Positions 16,423 through 22,116 of a stretch of 22,735 nt of DNA are shown one piece after another. The notes below the pieces were generated by a model that was given only the letters and a program-made list of their open reading frames with translations, did no database searches and had not been told where the DNA came from. Source of the stretch: a virus; IMG/VR virus record IMGVR_UViG_3300025141_000828, positions 1 through 22,735 of that record; one strand, given 5' to 3'. Position 1 is the stretch's first letter; each line of letters begins with the position of its first letter. Position numbers and translations under genes: made by a program.

Positions 16423-16730
16423 ATAGATCTTATTTAGTTTTGGAGCTATACCTGGTTTCGACTTAGGTTGAGAAACGTCCATATACGCTAAATTAGACCT
16501 ATTGTTTGTTGGGAACGAGTGCGTTTTTATGGTTAACTCTCTCTCTTCTTTTCATTATTAACATTATTATCATTATTGTTAGGTGTCTGTCTGCGTTCCG
16601 TCTGCAGTTCGTTTGCTCGTCTATTTGCTCGTCTATTTGTTGGTTGGTATTTATCGTAGTTGAGAATAGTTATCGTCGTGGAAACATTCGTTTTTTGTAT
16701 GTCTATTTGCTCGTCTATTTCATCTGTTTT
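16420..16730 (-). pseudogene. Decayed replisome-organizer (DnaD/O-like) gene fragment
   Basis: The frame at 16730-16533 has no start codon and follows a TGA at 16733-16731. It encodes DEQIDIQKTN, TTITILNYDKYQPTNRR, then an Asn-rich linker (TPNNNDNNVNNEKK). ITILNYDKYQ followed by a hydrophilic, Asn-rich linker is the signature of phage replisome-organizer proteins just after their winged-helix domain. The frame stops at TAA 16535-16533 inside an (AG)5 run; removing one AG unit would continue the reading for about 40 more codons to the TAG at 16422-16420 (ending KPGIAPKLNKIY). The N-terminal winged helix is missing. The intact relative is the 300-residue gene at 18445-19347, whose matching segment is IKIVNYEQYQ. 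Confidence 0.55.
16611..16720 (-). repeat. 20-bp direct repeats built of 12-bp units
   Basis: An exact 20-bp repeat occurs at 16619-16638 and 16701-16720 (plus strand GTCTATTTGCTCGTCTATTT), 62 bp apart, and the left copy continues into a further partial unit at 16611. Its unit is TATTTGCTCGTC. The two copies fall in different reading frames of the decayed gene, so selection on the protein does not explain them. The right copy lies where homology to replisome organizers begins. Confidence 0.7.
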
Positions 16731-16999
16731 TCATAAACCCGTCCTGCCAGGCTATTTACTATTTCGGCTGTTATTGGTTTATTCTCTTTCAGTAATTGTT
16801 GGATCACTTTCGCATATATGCCGATTATGGTGTTATCGTATCGGCGGCAGTCAGCTTTATTCAATAACATCAGATACCGTTTGAGTATAATCCTTGGTAT
16901 TTTATCACCACGTTCCAATATAGAGCTCATAACATCCTCATAAGTTTCAATAATGGTCTGGCTACGTGTGTTGGGATTGGTCTTGGCTTTACTGCTCAT
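16715..16999 (-). CDS. Small helical protein, unknown
   Basis: The start at 16999 (MSSKAKTNPN, 94 residues) has GAGA six bases upstream and overlaps the end of the nuclease gene by 11 bases; ATGs at 17011 and 17002 are less well placed. After a polar N-terminus the protein is predicted helical by eye (ETYEDVMSSILERGDKIP, RIILKRYLMLLNKADCRR, IIGIYAKVIQQLLKENKP). The last stretch, ITAEIVNSLAGRVYE, could be a helix-turn-helix-like pair. No family recognised. It is the last intact gene of the early operon. Confidence 0.6.
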   Translation of the reverse strand: MSSKAKTNPNTRSQTIIETYEDVMSSILERGDKIPRIILKRYLMLLNKADCRRYDNTIIGIYAKVIQQLLKENKPITAEIVNSLAGRVYEKQMK

Positions 17000-17441
17000 C
17001 ATCAATCTCATTCGGCATCATATCAGACAGACTTATGTTGATCTTTTCTTTGGACAGCGATAATCCACGCAACCAGTACAGCCATTTGATATATGTTTTT
17101 TCTGACATATCCTTGAAATCGCCAGAGATCCTTTCTCTTGCGGATCTGTTTACTGGATAAATTCTATACGCAAAAGGATTACGCCAGTAATATGCAGTGA
17201 AAAAAGGTAGTCCAGCATTATCGCATAGCTTAGTCATAGCCTTGTAACTTGCTGAACTGGTGGGCGGTGGCTCTGGTGCTAAGTGATATTTATAGTCTAT
17301 TATTGCCACTGGAATAGAGTGACTGTACTCCACCAGCAGATAATCAATGTCCAGGCACGGACAGTTATCTCCGTAGGCCAGGTGCCTTTGTGCCAGGTCG
17401 AGATCTCGGAAATACTTTGGGTGTCTTATCTTACTTGCCAT
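16989..17441 (-). CDS. PD-(D/E)XK-like nuclease
   Basis: The ATG at 17441 gives 150 residues; a GTG at 17492 would add 17 but begins inside a structured leader. Neither has a ribosome site. The core RHLAYGDNCPCLDIDYLLVEY, then PVAIIDYKYH, matches a phage family I recognise with D-I-D, a strand ending VEY, and an I-(E/D)-Y-K motif; here D31, D33, E38 and D49-K51 are the candidate metal ligands and lysine. LCDNAGLPFFTAYYW and YRIYPVN follow, as in that family. This is the restriction-endonuclease fold used by resolvases and VRR-NUC-like enzymes. Near RusA and the exonuclease it probably acts on recombination or replication intermediates; the substrate is inferred. Confidence 0.65.
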   Translation of the reverse strand: MASKIRHPKYFRDLDLAQRHLAYGDNCPCLDIDYLLVEYSHSIPVAIIDYKYHLAPEPPPTSSASYKAMTKLCDNAGLPFFTAYYWRNPFAYRIYPVNRSARERISGDFKDMSEKTYIKWLYWLRGLSLSKEKINISLSDMMPNEIDDEQ

Positions 17442-17448
17442 AAGATTA

Positions 17449-17531
17449 TGACGGCCCGGCCTGGGAGACTGTGTACCATTGCGAGAGAACACACGTCTGA
17501 GGTAGGGTTGTGTGGTGTGACCGAGCCGTCA
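17449..17531 (-). ncRNA. Structured leader RNA element (two-stem fold)
   Basis: An 11-bp outer stem pairs 17449-17459 with 17521-17531. On the minus strand every pair is Watson-Crick except one G-U wobble; on the plus strand the same position is a C-A mismatch, favouring minus-strand RNA. Inside, 17466-17474 pairs with 17489-17498 as nine pairs with one bulge around a 14-nt loop. The structure ends eight bases before the nuclease ATG, so it may control that gene. On the plus strand TTTTT (17533-17537) follows the outer stem, so a terminator-like or small-RNA reading is the alternative. Confidence 0.5.
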
Positions 17532-17622
17532 ATTTTTATCCGCGAGGTAGAGGTACATCTGGATCTTAGTGCCAACTATGACTTGTCATTACTTCTTACC
17601 TTTATGTTATCCAGAATAGATC
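17532..17622 (-). other. Gap between small DUF gene and structured leader
   Basis: I find no supported gene here. On the minus strand an AAGG-type ribosome site precedes an ATG with only seven codons. Short tracts of the other frames are open but have no start. The whole gap with the leader is about 180 bases, long for this operon. Confidence 0.4.
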
Positions 17623-17826
17623 TTACTTGTCCTTTGGATCTGAAAATCTCAAACTGAAGTATTCATTTCCAGAATCTGTGGTATTACGCCAAGCAGCAAC
17701 ATTTTTCTCGATGCCTTCCACGTTCACTGTACCAGTCATATCCGGATGTTTGTCCTCGTTCTTGTAATCGTTCTTGAAGATACTTCCAGTATTGTCTTTA
17801 TGTTTGAACTCACCTTTTCCTGCCAT
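17623..17826 (-). CDS. Small conserved phage/bacterial protein (DUF736-like)
   Basis: A 67-residue protein with a strong GGAGGATC site before the ATG at 17826. The order KDNTGSIFKNDYKNEDKHPD, TGTVNVEG, AAWRNTTDSGNEYFSLRF matches a small beta-rich family seen in phages and bacteria (Asp-Asn-Ser/Thr-Gly-Ser-Leu-Phe-Lys-Asn, then His-Pro-Asp, then Ser/Ala-Ala-Trp). An OB-like single-strand-binding role has been suggested for similar small proteins by fold, but I cannot show it here. The last residues DPKDK follow the final strand. Confidence 0.65.
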   Translation of the reverse strand: MAGKGEFKHKDNTGSIFKNDYKNEDKHPDMTGTVNVEGIEKNVAAWRNTTDSGNEYFSLRFSDPKDK

Positions 17827-17848
17827 TTTGGATCCTCCGTTTTGTTAT

Positions 17849-18037
17849 TCATTCTGCCATATTCTTGATGTCTTCCTTGATCTCCACAACCAGGTCAATA
17901 ATCTGCTGGCGGATCTGTACACCAAGCTTATCTTTAGTTTCTTTGGCTGCTATGTAGCCTGCCTGGAGATCATGGATCAGTATATCACATTCTTCCACGC
18001 TACTTGGAATTATTACTTTAATTGATTGTATGTTCAT
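17849..18037 (-). CDS. Small helical protein, unknown
   Basis: The ATG at 18037 (62 residues) has GGAG eight bases upstream, inside the end of the RusA gene, which it overlaps by 20 bases. The protein is a short beta start (MNIQSIKVIIP) and then a long amphipathic helix (ECDILIHDLQAGYIAAKETK, VQIRQQIIDLVVEIKEDI). No family recognised. The overlap suggests coupling with RusA and a possible partner role. Confidence 0.6.
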   Translation of the reverse strand: MNIQSIKVIIPSSVEECDILIHDLQAGYIAAKETKDKLGVQIRQQIIDLVVEIKEDIKNMAE

Positions 18038-18443
18038 TGTCAAAACTCCAATTCATTATGATTTCCGTTCTTGGTTTTAGCGAATAGTGCTTTGAGGTTC
18101 TAATTCTTACGATCTGCTTATCATCAGCGTACAGTATGGAATTGGCAGCGTCTTCCACCAGCTTGACGAGATTGCTGAGATCCGGACGAATCGCGTGTGG
18201 CACTATCTCTTTTTCTGCTTTCGCTTTCCTGTACTTCGGCCAAGATTTTGGTATTGGCATATAAAACCATAGATCCAGAGTAACCGGTCCTTGTGGCAAA
18301 ATATCCGGTGCCTGCTGCTGAATCACCACCGCAATATCCTGCTTGTCAGCCTTGCTCGGATCGTATGTATGACCTGACTTGATGTGCCGGTGGCGTTTTA
18401 ATGCCTTTGGATTACCCAGGACTGTTATCTGTATTCTTTTCAT
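18018..18443 (-). CDS. rusA: RusA-family Holliday junction resolvase
   Basis: The ATG at 18443 gives 141 residues, one base after the upstream stop; E. coli RusA has 120. A longer frame starting at 18557 overlaps the upstream gene and lacks support. N-terminal beta strand KRIQITVLGNPKALKRHRH is the usual RusA opening. The active-site block is RPDLSNLVKLVEDAANSI (R86, D88, S90, K94, D98) followed by YADDKQIVRI (D107, D108). The family usually reads PD-x-D-N here; residue 90 is Ser (codon AGC) where the second Asp is expected. It would cut branched DNA made by the annealing pair upstream. Confidence 0.85.
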   Translation of the reverse strand: MKRIQITVLGNPKALKRHRHIKSGHTYDPSKADKQDIAVVIQQQAPDILPQGPVTLDLWFYMPIPKSWPKYRKAKAEKEIVPHAIRPDLSNLVKLVEDAANSILYADDKQIVRIRTSKHYSLKPRTEIIMNWSFDNEHTIN

Positions 18444-18444
18444 T

Positions 18445-19347
18445 TCACCCACTAACCATCCTTGCAGGCAATATCTTACTCTTGTGGCATCGTGAGTCTT
18501 GCCAGACCTCAAACTTGTCGTAAAAATCTGACACACCGCAATCAGCACAATATCCAATAAAATGTCCGCCCACTGCGGTAGTCTTGAAATCGTTTAAGTT
18601 GACCTTGGTATGCTTGTTAGGTCTGTTGGGATCGTACCTCAAGTAATCCTCGAAAAAGAACCGTATGGCAGGACGGTTTAATATGCTGCCAGCCTCGTAC
18701 TGACGATTCATTTCTTCCAAATATGGCTCGTAATAATCAAGAGACTTGTGCTCCAAATGCTGCCTGATTATTCGTGATTGACTTAGATTGGGTAATTCCT
18801 GTGGTAATAGCTGTGAAGACTGTTTTCCAAGATATAAAGCGAAAAAGCGAATCAACAAACTTGGGGGCGTGTTTTCTTTTTCTTTTCCCATTTCTTTTTC
18901 TTTTAAGTCTTTAACATCTATTATATCTATACATCTTCTTGTAGTATCACCAAGCGTATCACCAAGCGTATCACCAAGTGTATCACCAAGTGTATCACCA
19001 AGCGTATTATTTACGGCTTTTTTGTTGACTTGATATTGCTCGTAATTAACTATTTTTATTAGAGTAAAATCGTGATCGTTATTGGTAGTTATCATTGTAT
19101 CACTTTTTAACAGTTTTATGAATCTGTATAGCCTTTTTTGTGACCAATTCCATTTCCTCATCAGTTTTCTCATTGATACAGGAAAAGCTCCACGATCAAT
19201 AATAATTATGTCGTTTTTGTAGATTCTTTTGGTGGGTTTCCAGTTGGCCATAAATAGCATATCAATCCACGCTCTCAGATACTCAGGATCCTTCCAAAGC
19301 CAGTGGTTTTTGATCTGTGTATGAAGTTTAATCCAACCTGATTTCAT
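18445..19347 (-). CDS. Replisome organizer/DnaD-O-like replication initiator
   Basis: A 300-residue protein whose ATG overlaps the upstream stop as ATGA. The N-terminal winged-helix region is typical: GWIKLHTQIKNHWLWKDPEY, then DMLFMANWKPTKRIYKNDII, a turn GAFPVSMRKLMRKWNWSQKR, and FTLIKIVNYEQYQ near residue 97. Next come five tandem TLGD units (about 116-135), a Lys/Glu linker, and a helical DnaD-like C-terminal region with FFFEDYLRYDPNRPN. The end holds CADCG and a later Cys-His that may bind zinc. Such proteins bind the phage origin and load the host helicase. The tandem DNA repeats sit in the flexible linker, where they can vary without breaking folds. Confidence 0.75.
   Translation of the reverse strand: MKSGWIKLHTQIKNHWLWKDPEYLRAWIDMLFMANWKPTKRIYKNDIIIIDRGAFPVSMRKLMRKWNWSQKRLYRFIKLLKSDTMITTNNDHDFTLIKIVNYEQYQVNKKAVNNTLGDTLGDTLGDTLGDTLGDTTRRCIDIIDVKDLKEKEMGKEKENTPPSLLIRFFALYLGKQSSQLLPQELPNLSQSRIIRQHLEHKSLDYYEPYLEEMNRQYEAGSILNRPAIRFFFEDYLRYDPNRPNKHTKVNLNDFKTTAVGGHFIGYCADCGVSDFYDKFEVWQDSRCHKSKILPARMVSG
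18944..19003 (-). repeat. Five tandem 12-bp units encoding TLGD
   Basis: The plus-strand unit GTATCACCAAGC/T repeats five times without gap (18944-19003), differing only at the last base. Each unit is four codons and encodes Thr-Leu-Gly-Asp, so copy number can change by slippage without loss of frame. It lies in the linker of the replication initiator. Confidence 0.9.
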
Positions 19348-19586
19348 TTGCCCGCAAGTTTAATTTTGGCACGTCTTTCACGCTGTTTGATGTATAATTT
19401 TCGACATTGTTTAAGTATCTCTTTAATATCATTGTCATTAAGGTTAATAATAGAAAAGCCGATGCCTGACTTGAGGTCCGACACCGGCTCTTTAGTGATA
19501 TTGCTACGGATGGAAAAGACGCTGATCTGGCCGAGGTAAACGACAGCTTGCTTGTATCGTTTGTCCAGATCACGCCTATCACTCAC
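19344..19586 (-). CDS. Small basic protein, unknown
   Basis: An 80-residue protein starting at GTG 19586, which overlaps the stop of the annealing-protein gene as GTGA, and ending in ATGA overlap with the next start. It has a charged opening (SDRRDLDKRYKQ), a beta middle (VVYLGQISVF, GIGFSIINLNDND) and a basic C-terminal helix (IKEILKQCRKLYIKQRERR). No family recognised. Being locked between annealing protein and replication initiator by overlapping codons, it is likely to act in replication or recombination. Confidence 0.65.
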   Translation of the reverse strand: MSDRRDLDKRYKQAVVYLGQISVFSIRSNITKEPVSDLKSGIGFSIINLNDNDIKEILKQCRKLYIKQRERRAKIKLAGK

Positions 19587-20329
19587 GCACCGTCCGATTT
19601 GAACAAGTTTGGATAGCGTGTGAGTAGAGTCTCAACAAGGAAGACCAACTGATCTTTCCTTTTCGATTTGAGATTACCGTCACCCACCAGTTCACCAACA
19701 ATAGCCTTGAAAGCCTTTTCGCCGATGGCTTCGACCGCACGATCATCAATCCATTTGAGGATCTTATCTTTCGTGTAGTTAGCCACATTCGGATTGTCAA
19801 TGGTTGTTACCTCACCATTCTTAGCCATTCGTTTCTTTAGTTCGGCAGCTTTATTGTCGGTGAGTTTTTTTACCGCACTGCCACTATCATCCGGAAGATC
19901 CTCGCCGTACCACAGACTGAGACCAAGACCGTGCAGTGCAATGGCTTTCACCAAACACCGTTTAATGGCCTTGTTCACGTCCATAGCATTTGGCGAATCA
20001 ATCGGTTGATTGCGGTAGTTCAGTACAGGCAGCAGTTCAGTTTCCAGTTGTTTGAGAATACTCACTGTAACCTTAACGTAGTAGCCTGTACTTGTTCTCA
20101 AATACGGTACTTCCTGTTCGACGACTGTTCCGCTTTCCAGTGTTTTGGTTACTTTGAATGTGTGAACCAAGAATGAAGCCTCTGGATCCACATCCTTCAC
20201 CAGCACCCACGCCTTTGCCCAAGGCAGATAGTCAAACTGACCTTTCTGCTCAACGTAAGGCATAACGTCAATAGCGTTCAGTCGCTTGAACATATTTCTA
20301 TGTCCGTACTCGGCTATTTTTTCAGTCAT
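19583..20329 (-). CDS. Single-strand annealing protein, DUF1071 (Rad52-like) family
   Basis: A 248-residue protein with AGGAAGGA before the ATG at 20329. It carries the DUF1071 hallmarks: MFKRLNAIDV near 13-22, YLPWAKAWVLVKDVDP at 34-49, GYYVKVTVSI, LLPVLNYRNQPIDSPNAMD at 99-117, and DVNKAIKRCLVKAIALHGLG at 117-136 followed by LWYGEDLP. The C-terminal about 90 residues are Lys-rich and helical and probably flexible. Members anneal complementary single strands, like Rad52 and lambda Beta. The neighbouring YqaJ-type exonuclease would make the single strands, so the two form a recombination pair. The short N-terminal extension is ordinary. Confidence 0.85.
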   Translation of the reverse strand: MTEKIAEYGHRNMFKRLNAIDVMPYVEQKGQFDYLPWAKAWVLVKDVDPEASFLVHTFKVTKTLESGTVVEQEVPYLRTSTGYYVKVTVSILKQLETELLPVLNYRNQPIDSPNAMDVNKAIKRCLVKAIALHGLGLSLWYGEDLPDDSGSAVKKLTDNKAAELKKRMAKNGEVTTIDNPNVANYTKDKILKWIDDRAVEAIGEKAFKAIVGELVGDGNLKSKRKDQLVFLVETLLTRYPNLFKSDGA

Positions 20330-20348
20330 ATTGTTATCCTTCCTTTCT

Positions 20349-21308
20349 TTATTTAGGATAGATCTTTAGTGGTCGGCTCACGGATTCAGCCAGATACAGC
20401 TTGTAGTCTTCCGGATTATCTGACTTGAACAGTTTGGACTGGAACCGGCGACTTACAATCGGTTTGGCGTGAACACGATAACCATCACAGTCAACCGCTT
20501 GTCTGCTACCGACAAGATCCATTAGCTCTGATTTACGATTCTTCAACAGCAAGGCAGCTTCGTCCTGCAGTTCTTTTGCTTCAACGACGAGCTCCACAAT
20601 GTCTTTAATGGTATTATCAACCTCAATTTCGCCGTTTGATTCTACCGACTGCAGTAAGGCAAGACCTTGACATTGCGTACGAAATGAGCACTTGGAACAT
20701 CGCTTATCACCTGGATCCAGTCGGCCTGGTGTGGGCCCGTTCTCTACTGCTCTCCAGAACCGTGATCCCGCTTCCTCCAACAGTGCGATCAGTTCATCAT
20801 CGCGATCGTAGTCGAAGTACAGGAACCCATCAGGATACCAGGAATCTGGCCAAAGTATAGCATAACTACCCCAGGCATAGCCAGTGATCCATAAGTACCA
20901 TTGTAATTGTAGAACATAGCCAATCGGCAGACCTTCAGACTTGATCTTATAGAACATTTCTCGTCCGCTTGTCTTACACTCCAGTATCCCAGGACCATCC
21001 TTGTCCTTAACACCGATGATCTGGCGATCTACATTGGCTCTTGCCCAAGAATACTTTTTATGTACTCTTGTTTGATGCCGACGGATCATACGACCAGTGG
21101 TTTTGCGGTAGAACTTCGCCACAAACAATTCCAGGTCATTACCACGCTCCATTATACCAGTGGTAATAAGTGGATAATCTGGCTTTACACTACGCTTATC
21201 GTACCACAGTGATCGCTGGCATCCATACGGACGTTCATTCAGCAAGTGGTGCGTATCAGATCCGCCAATACCAAGCCTCCGTTCTTGTATTTGTTTTTCA
21301 GTTAGCAT
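20349..21308 (-). CDS. YqaJ-type viral exonuclease with putative iron-sulfur cluster
   Basis: A 319-residue protein with GGAGG before the ATG at 21308. YqaJ/lambda-exonuclease motifs are in order: RRLGIGGSDTHHLL (10-23), MERGNDLE (53-60), D94 in ANVDRQ, ILECKTS with E110 and K112, and YVLQLQWYLWITG (131-143). The metal ligands and lysine appear intact. In addition, C30 in PYGCQRSLWYDK and C204, C207 and C213 in RCSKCSFRTQC are placed like the four cysteines that hold a 4Fe-4S cluster in AddB and Cas4. The C-terminal about 95 residues are helical, then basic, and are longer than a bare YqaJ domain. It would resect double-stranded ends for the annealing protein next door. The cluster is inference from cysteine spacing. 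Confidence 0.85.
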   Translation of the reverse strand: MLTEKQIQERRLGIGGSDTHHLLNERPYGCQRSLWYDKRSVKPDYPLITTGIMERGNDLELFVAKFYRKTTGRMIRRHQTRVHKKYSWARANVDRQIIGVKDKDGPGILECKTSGREMFYKIKSEGLPIGYVLQLQWYLWITGYAWGSYAILWPDSWYPDGFLYFDYDRDDELIALLEEAGSRFWRAVENGPTPGRLDPGDKRCSKCSFRTQCQGLALLQSVESNGEIEVDNTIKDIVELVVEAKELQDEAALLLKNRKSELMDLVGSRQAVDCDGYRVHAKPIVSRRFQSKLFKSDNPEDYKLYLAESVSRPLKIYPK

Positions 21309-21334
21309 TTGTTACCTCCGTTCTTCTTTTGTTT

Positions 21335-21424
21335 TTACTCTTGATGGATCTCTTGTAGTAGATCCCATACAAGCTTTATGGTAATAATTGAAATGATGAT
21401 GAATCCAACATCAAAAACGTTCAT
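21335..21424 (-). CDS. 29-residue single-pass membrane peptide
   Basis: The ATG at 21424 is preceded by GAGG at the usual distance, within the end of the zinc-ribbon gene. The ORF encodes MNVFDVGFIIISIITIKLVW and a short acidic tail DLLQEIHQE, so one hydrophobic helix with a charged cytoplasmic-like end. It is too short for standard gene calling. Ribosome site, tight spacing and clear transmembrane composition support it. Function unknown; similar tiny phage membrane peptides alter host enzymes or lysis timing. Confidence 0.6.
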   Translation of the reverse strand: MNVFDVGFIIISIITIKLVWDLLQEIHQE

Positions 21425-21428
21425 ATAT

Positions 21429-21686
21429 TTATACCTCGTTTGGTGTATACGATGGATCGTGATCGAAGTCCTCTCCGCAATCACGGCAAAAGAGTGTGTC
21501 AGTTGGTTCATCACCGATTACATACGGTTCCAGGTCATTATGCTCACAGCTATTATTAAGTGCCATATTTGCCTCGCTTAATGAAGTGGCGGTTTCAAGT
21601 GGTAAAGAATGAAGGCAAAGAAAACCACCATCCACCGCCGATTGGGTTATTGCCACCAAGTCCTTCATTCTTTCTGGCGTACCCAT
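21429..21686 (-). CDS. Small zinc-ribbon-like protein
   Basis: The ATG at 21686 is preferred (85 residues): GGAAGA lies ten bases upstream, made by the last codons of the HTH gene, which stops four bases before the start. Longer starts overlap that gene. The N-terminal half is helical (ERMKDLVAITQSAV). The C-terminal half holds CEHNDLEPYVIGD and then FCRDCGEDFDHD: Cys-X-His and Cys-X2-Cys pairs that can hold one zinc. Role unknown; position second in the early operon suggests an early regulatory or host-directed protein. Confidence 0.65.
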   Translation of the reverse strand: MGTPERMKDLVAITQSAVDGGFLCLHSLPLETATSLSEANMALNNSCEHNDLEPYVIGDEPTDTLFCRDCGEDFDHDPSYTPNEV

Positions 21687-21690
21687 CAGA

Positions 21691-21903
21691 TTAAAATCTT
21701 CCATTTGATATACGAGTATTGTGATAAACACTGTTACGGTACTCACGCAGATCCGAGTAACGTACTCTGTAAGTGCCACCAACTTTTTCGTATGGCAGCT
21801 CGCCGGAGTGCATCATACGATATACGGTTCTATATGATATATTGAGAATGTCAGCAACCTGCTGGGCTGTTAGATTGGGCTCTGTAATTGAAACTTGTAC
21901 CAT
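21691..21903 (-). CDS. Excisionase/MerR-type HTH DNA-binding protein
   Basis: A 70-residue protein with GAGG before the ATG at 21903. The helix-turn-helix plus wing is plain: LTAQQVADILNISYRTVYRM, GELPYEKVGGTYRVRYSDLREY. This is the helix_turn_helix_17 or excisionase pattern, in which the recognition helix is followed by a Gly-rich wing hairpin. It is the first gene of the early operon and faces a regulatory gap with operator-like repeats, so it probably binds there as a Cro-like or excisionase-like regulator. No integrase is seen in the window. Confidence 0.75.
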   Translation of the reverse strand: MVQVSITEPNLTAQQVADILNISYRTVYRMMHSGELPYEKVGGTYRVRYSDLREYRNSVYHNTRISNGRF

Positions 21904-21960
21904 ATCTTTTTTCCTCGTATTTTGTCTTTGCGAGAGTTATTTGACCGTCCTGACAACAAG

Positions 21961-22011
21961 TTTAGCCAATATAGTTGGCATATCCAAGGTAAAAGCAGGC
22001 AAATATGCCAA
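21961..22011. promoter_or_regulatory. Operator-like cluster of three GCCAA half-sites
   Basis: GCCAATATAGTTGGC (21965-21979) is a perfect palindrome of 5-bp arms around five bases. TTGGCATAT (21975-21983) and ATATGCCAA (22003-22011) form a perfect 9-bp inverted repeat separated by 19 bases. Thus three half-sites with TGCCAA or AGCCAA lie in 51 bp between the HTH gene (leftward) and the repressor-like ORF (rightward). The layout is that of a divergent operator. No confident -10/-35 pair could be placed on either strand. Confidence 0.55.
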
Positions 22012-22017
22012 GATAAT

Positions 22018-22116
22018 ATGAGTGTAAGAAAAATACTCGACAACATACGTCAAATAAAAGGCCTAAAATCTGACGCTGAAACGTTATTACTTAGTTTGCA
22101 CTATATATGTAGTTGA
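22018..22116 (+). pseudogene. Truncated CI-repressor-like ORF (helix-turn-helix remnant)
   Basis: The only convincing plus-strand coding signal. It encodes 32 residues; RKILDNIRQIKGLKSDAE matches the opening of phage CI-type repressors, in which helix 1 is followed by K-(S/T)-D-x-E-L-A. After DAE the sequence turns to LLLSLHYICS and stops, so helix 2 is replaced and the recognition helix and the whole C-terminal domain are absent. Neither other frame continues the homology. There is no ribosome site, but the ORF starts seven bases after the last operator-like half-site, as a repressor gene would. It may be a relic of lysogeny or a very short real peptide. Confidence 0.45.

Noticed and set aside
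16611-16720. CRISPR or phage origin iterons as a firm call
   Set aside because: Only two full copies and a partial one are present, with no spacer pattern; an origin is possible but the coding history of the segment explains part of the repeat.
17449-17531. tRNA or hammerhead ribozyme
   Set aside because: There is no T-loop GGTTCGA-type sequence or cloverleaf, and no CTGATGA core on either strand.
18444-18557. N-terminal extension of RusA by 38 residues
   Set aside because: It overlaps the end of the replication initiator, has no ribosome site, and the ATG at 18443 starts exactly at the usual first RusA strand.
18944-19003. CRISPR-like array
   Set aside because: The 12-bp units are contiguous with no spacers and keep the reading frame of the replication gene.
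19328-19582. 84-codon minus-strand ORF overlapping the 80-residue gene
   Set aside because: The 80-residue frame has GTGA and ATGA overlaps with both neighbours and balanced composition; the other frame is Ser-rich and has no such links.
21904-22017. Firm sigma-70 promoter for the early operon
   Set aside because: TTGGCA, TTGTCA and CTGACA boxes are present but none has a good -10 box at 16-18 bases, so no promoter is called.
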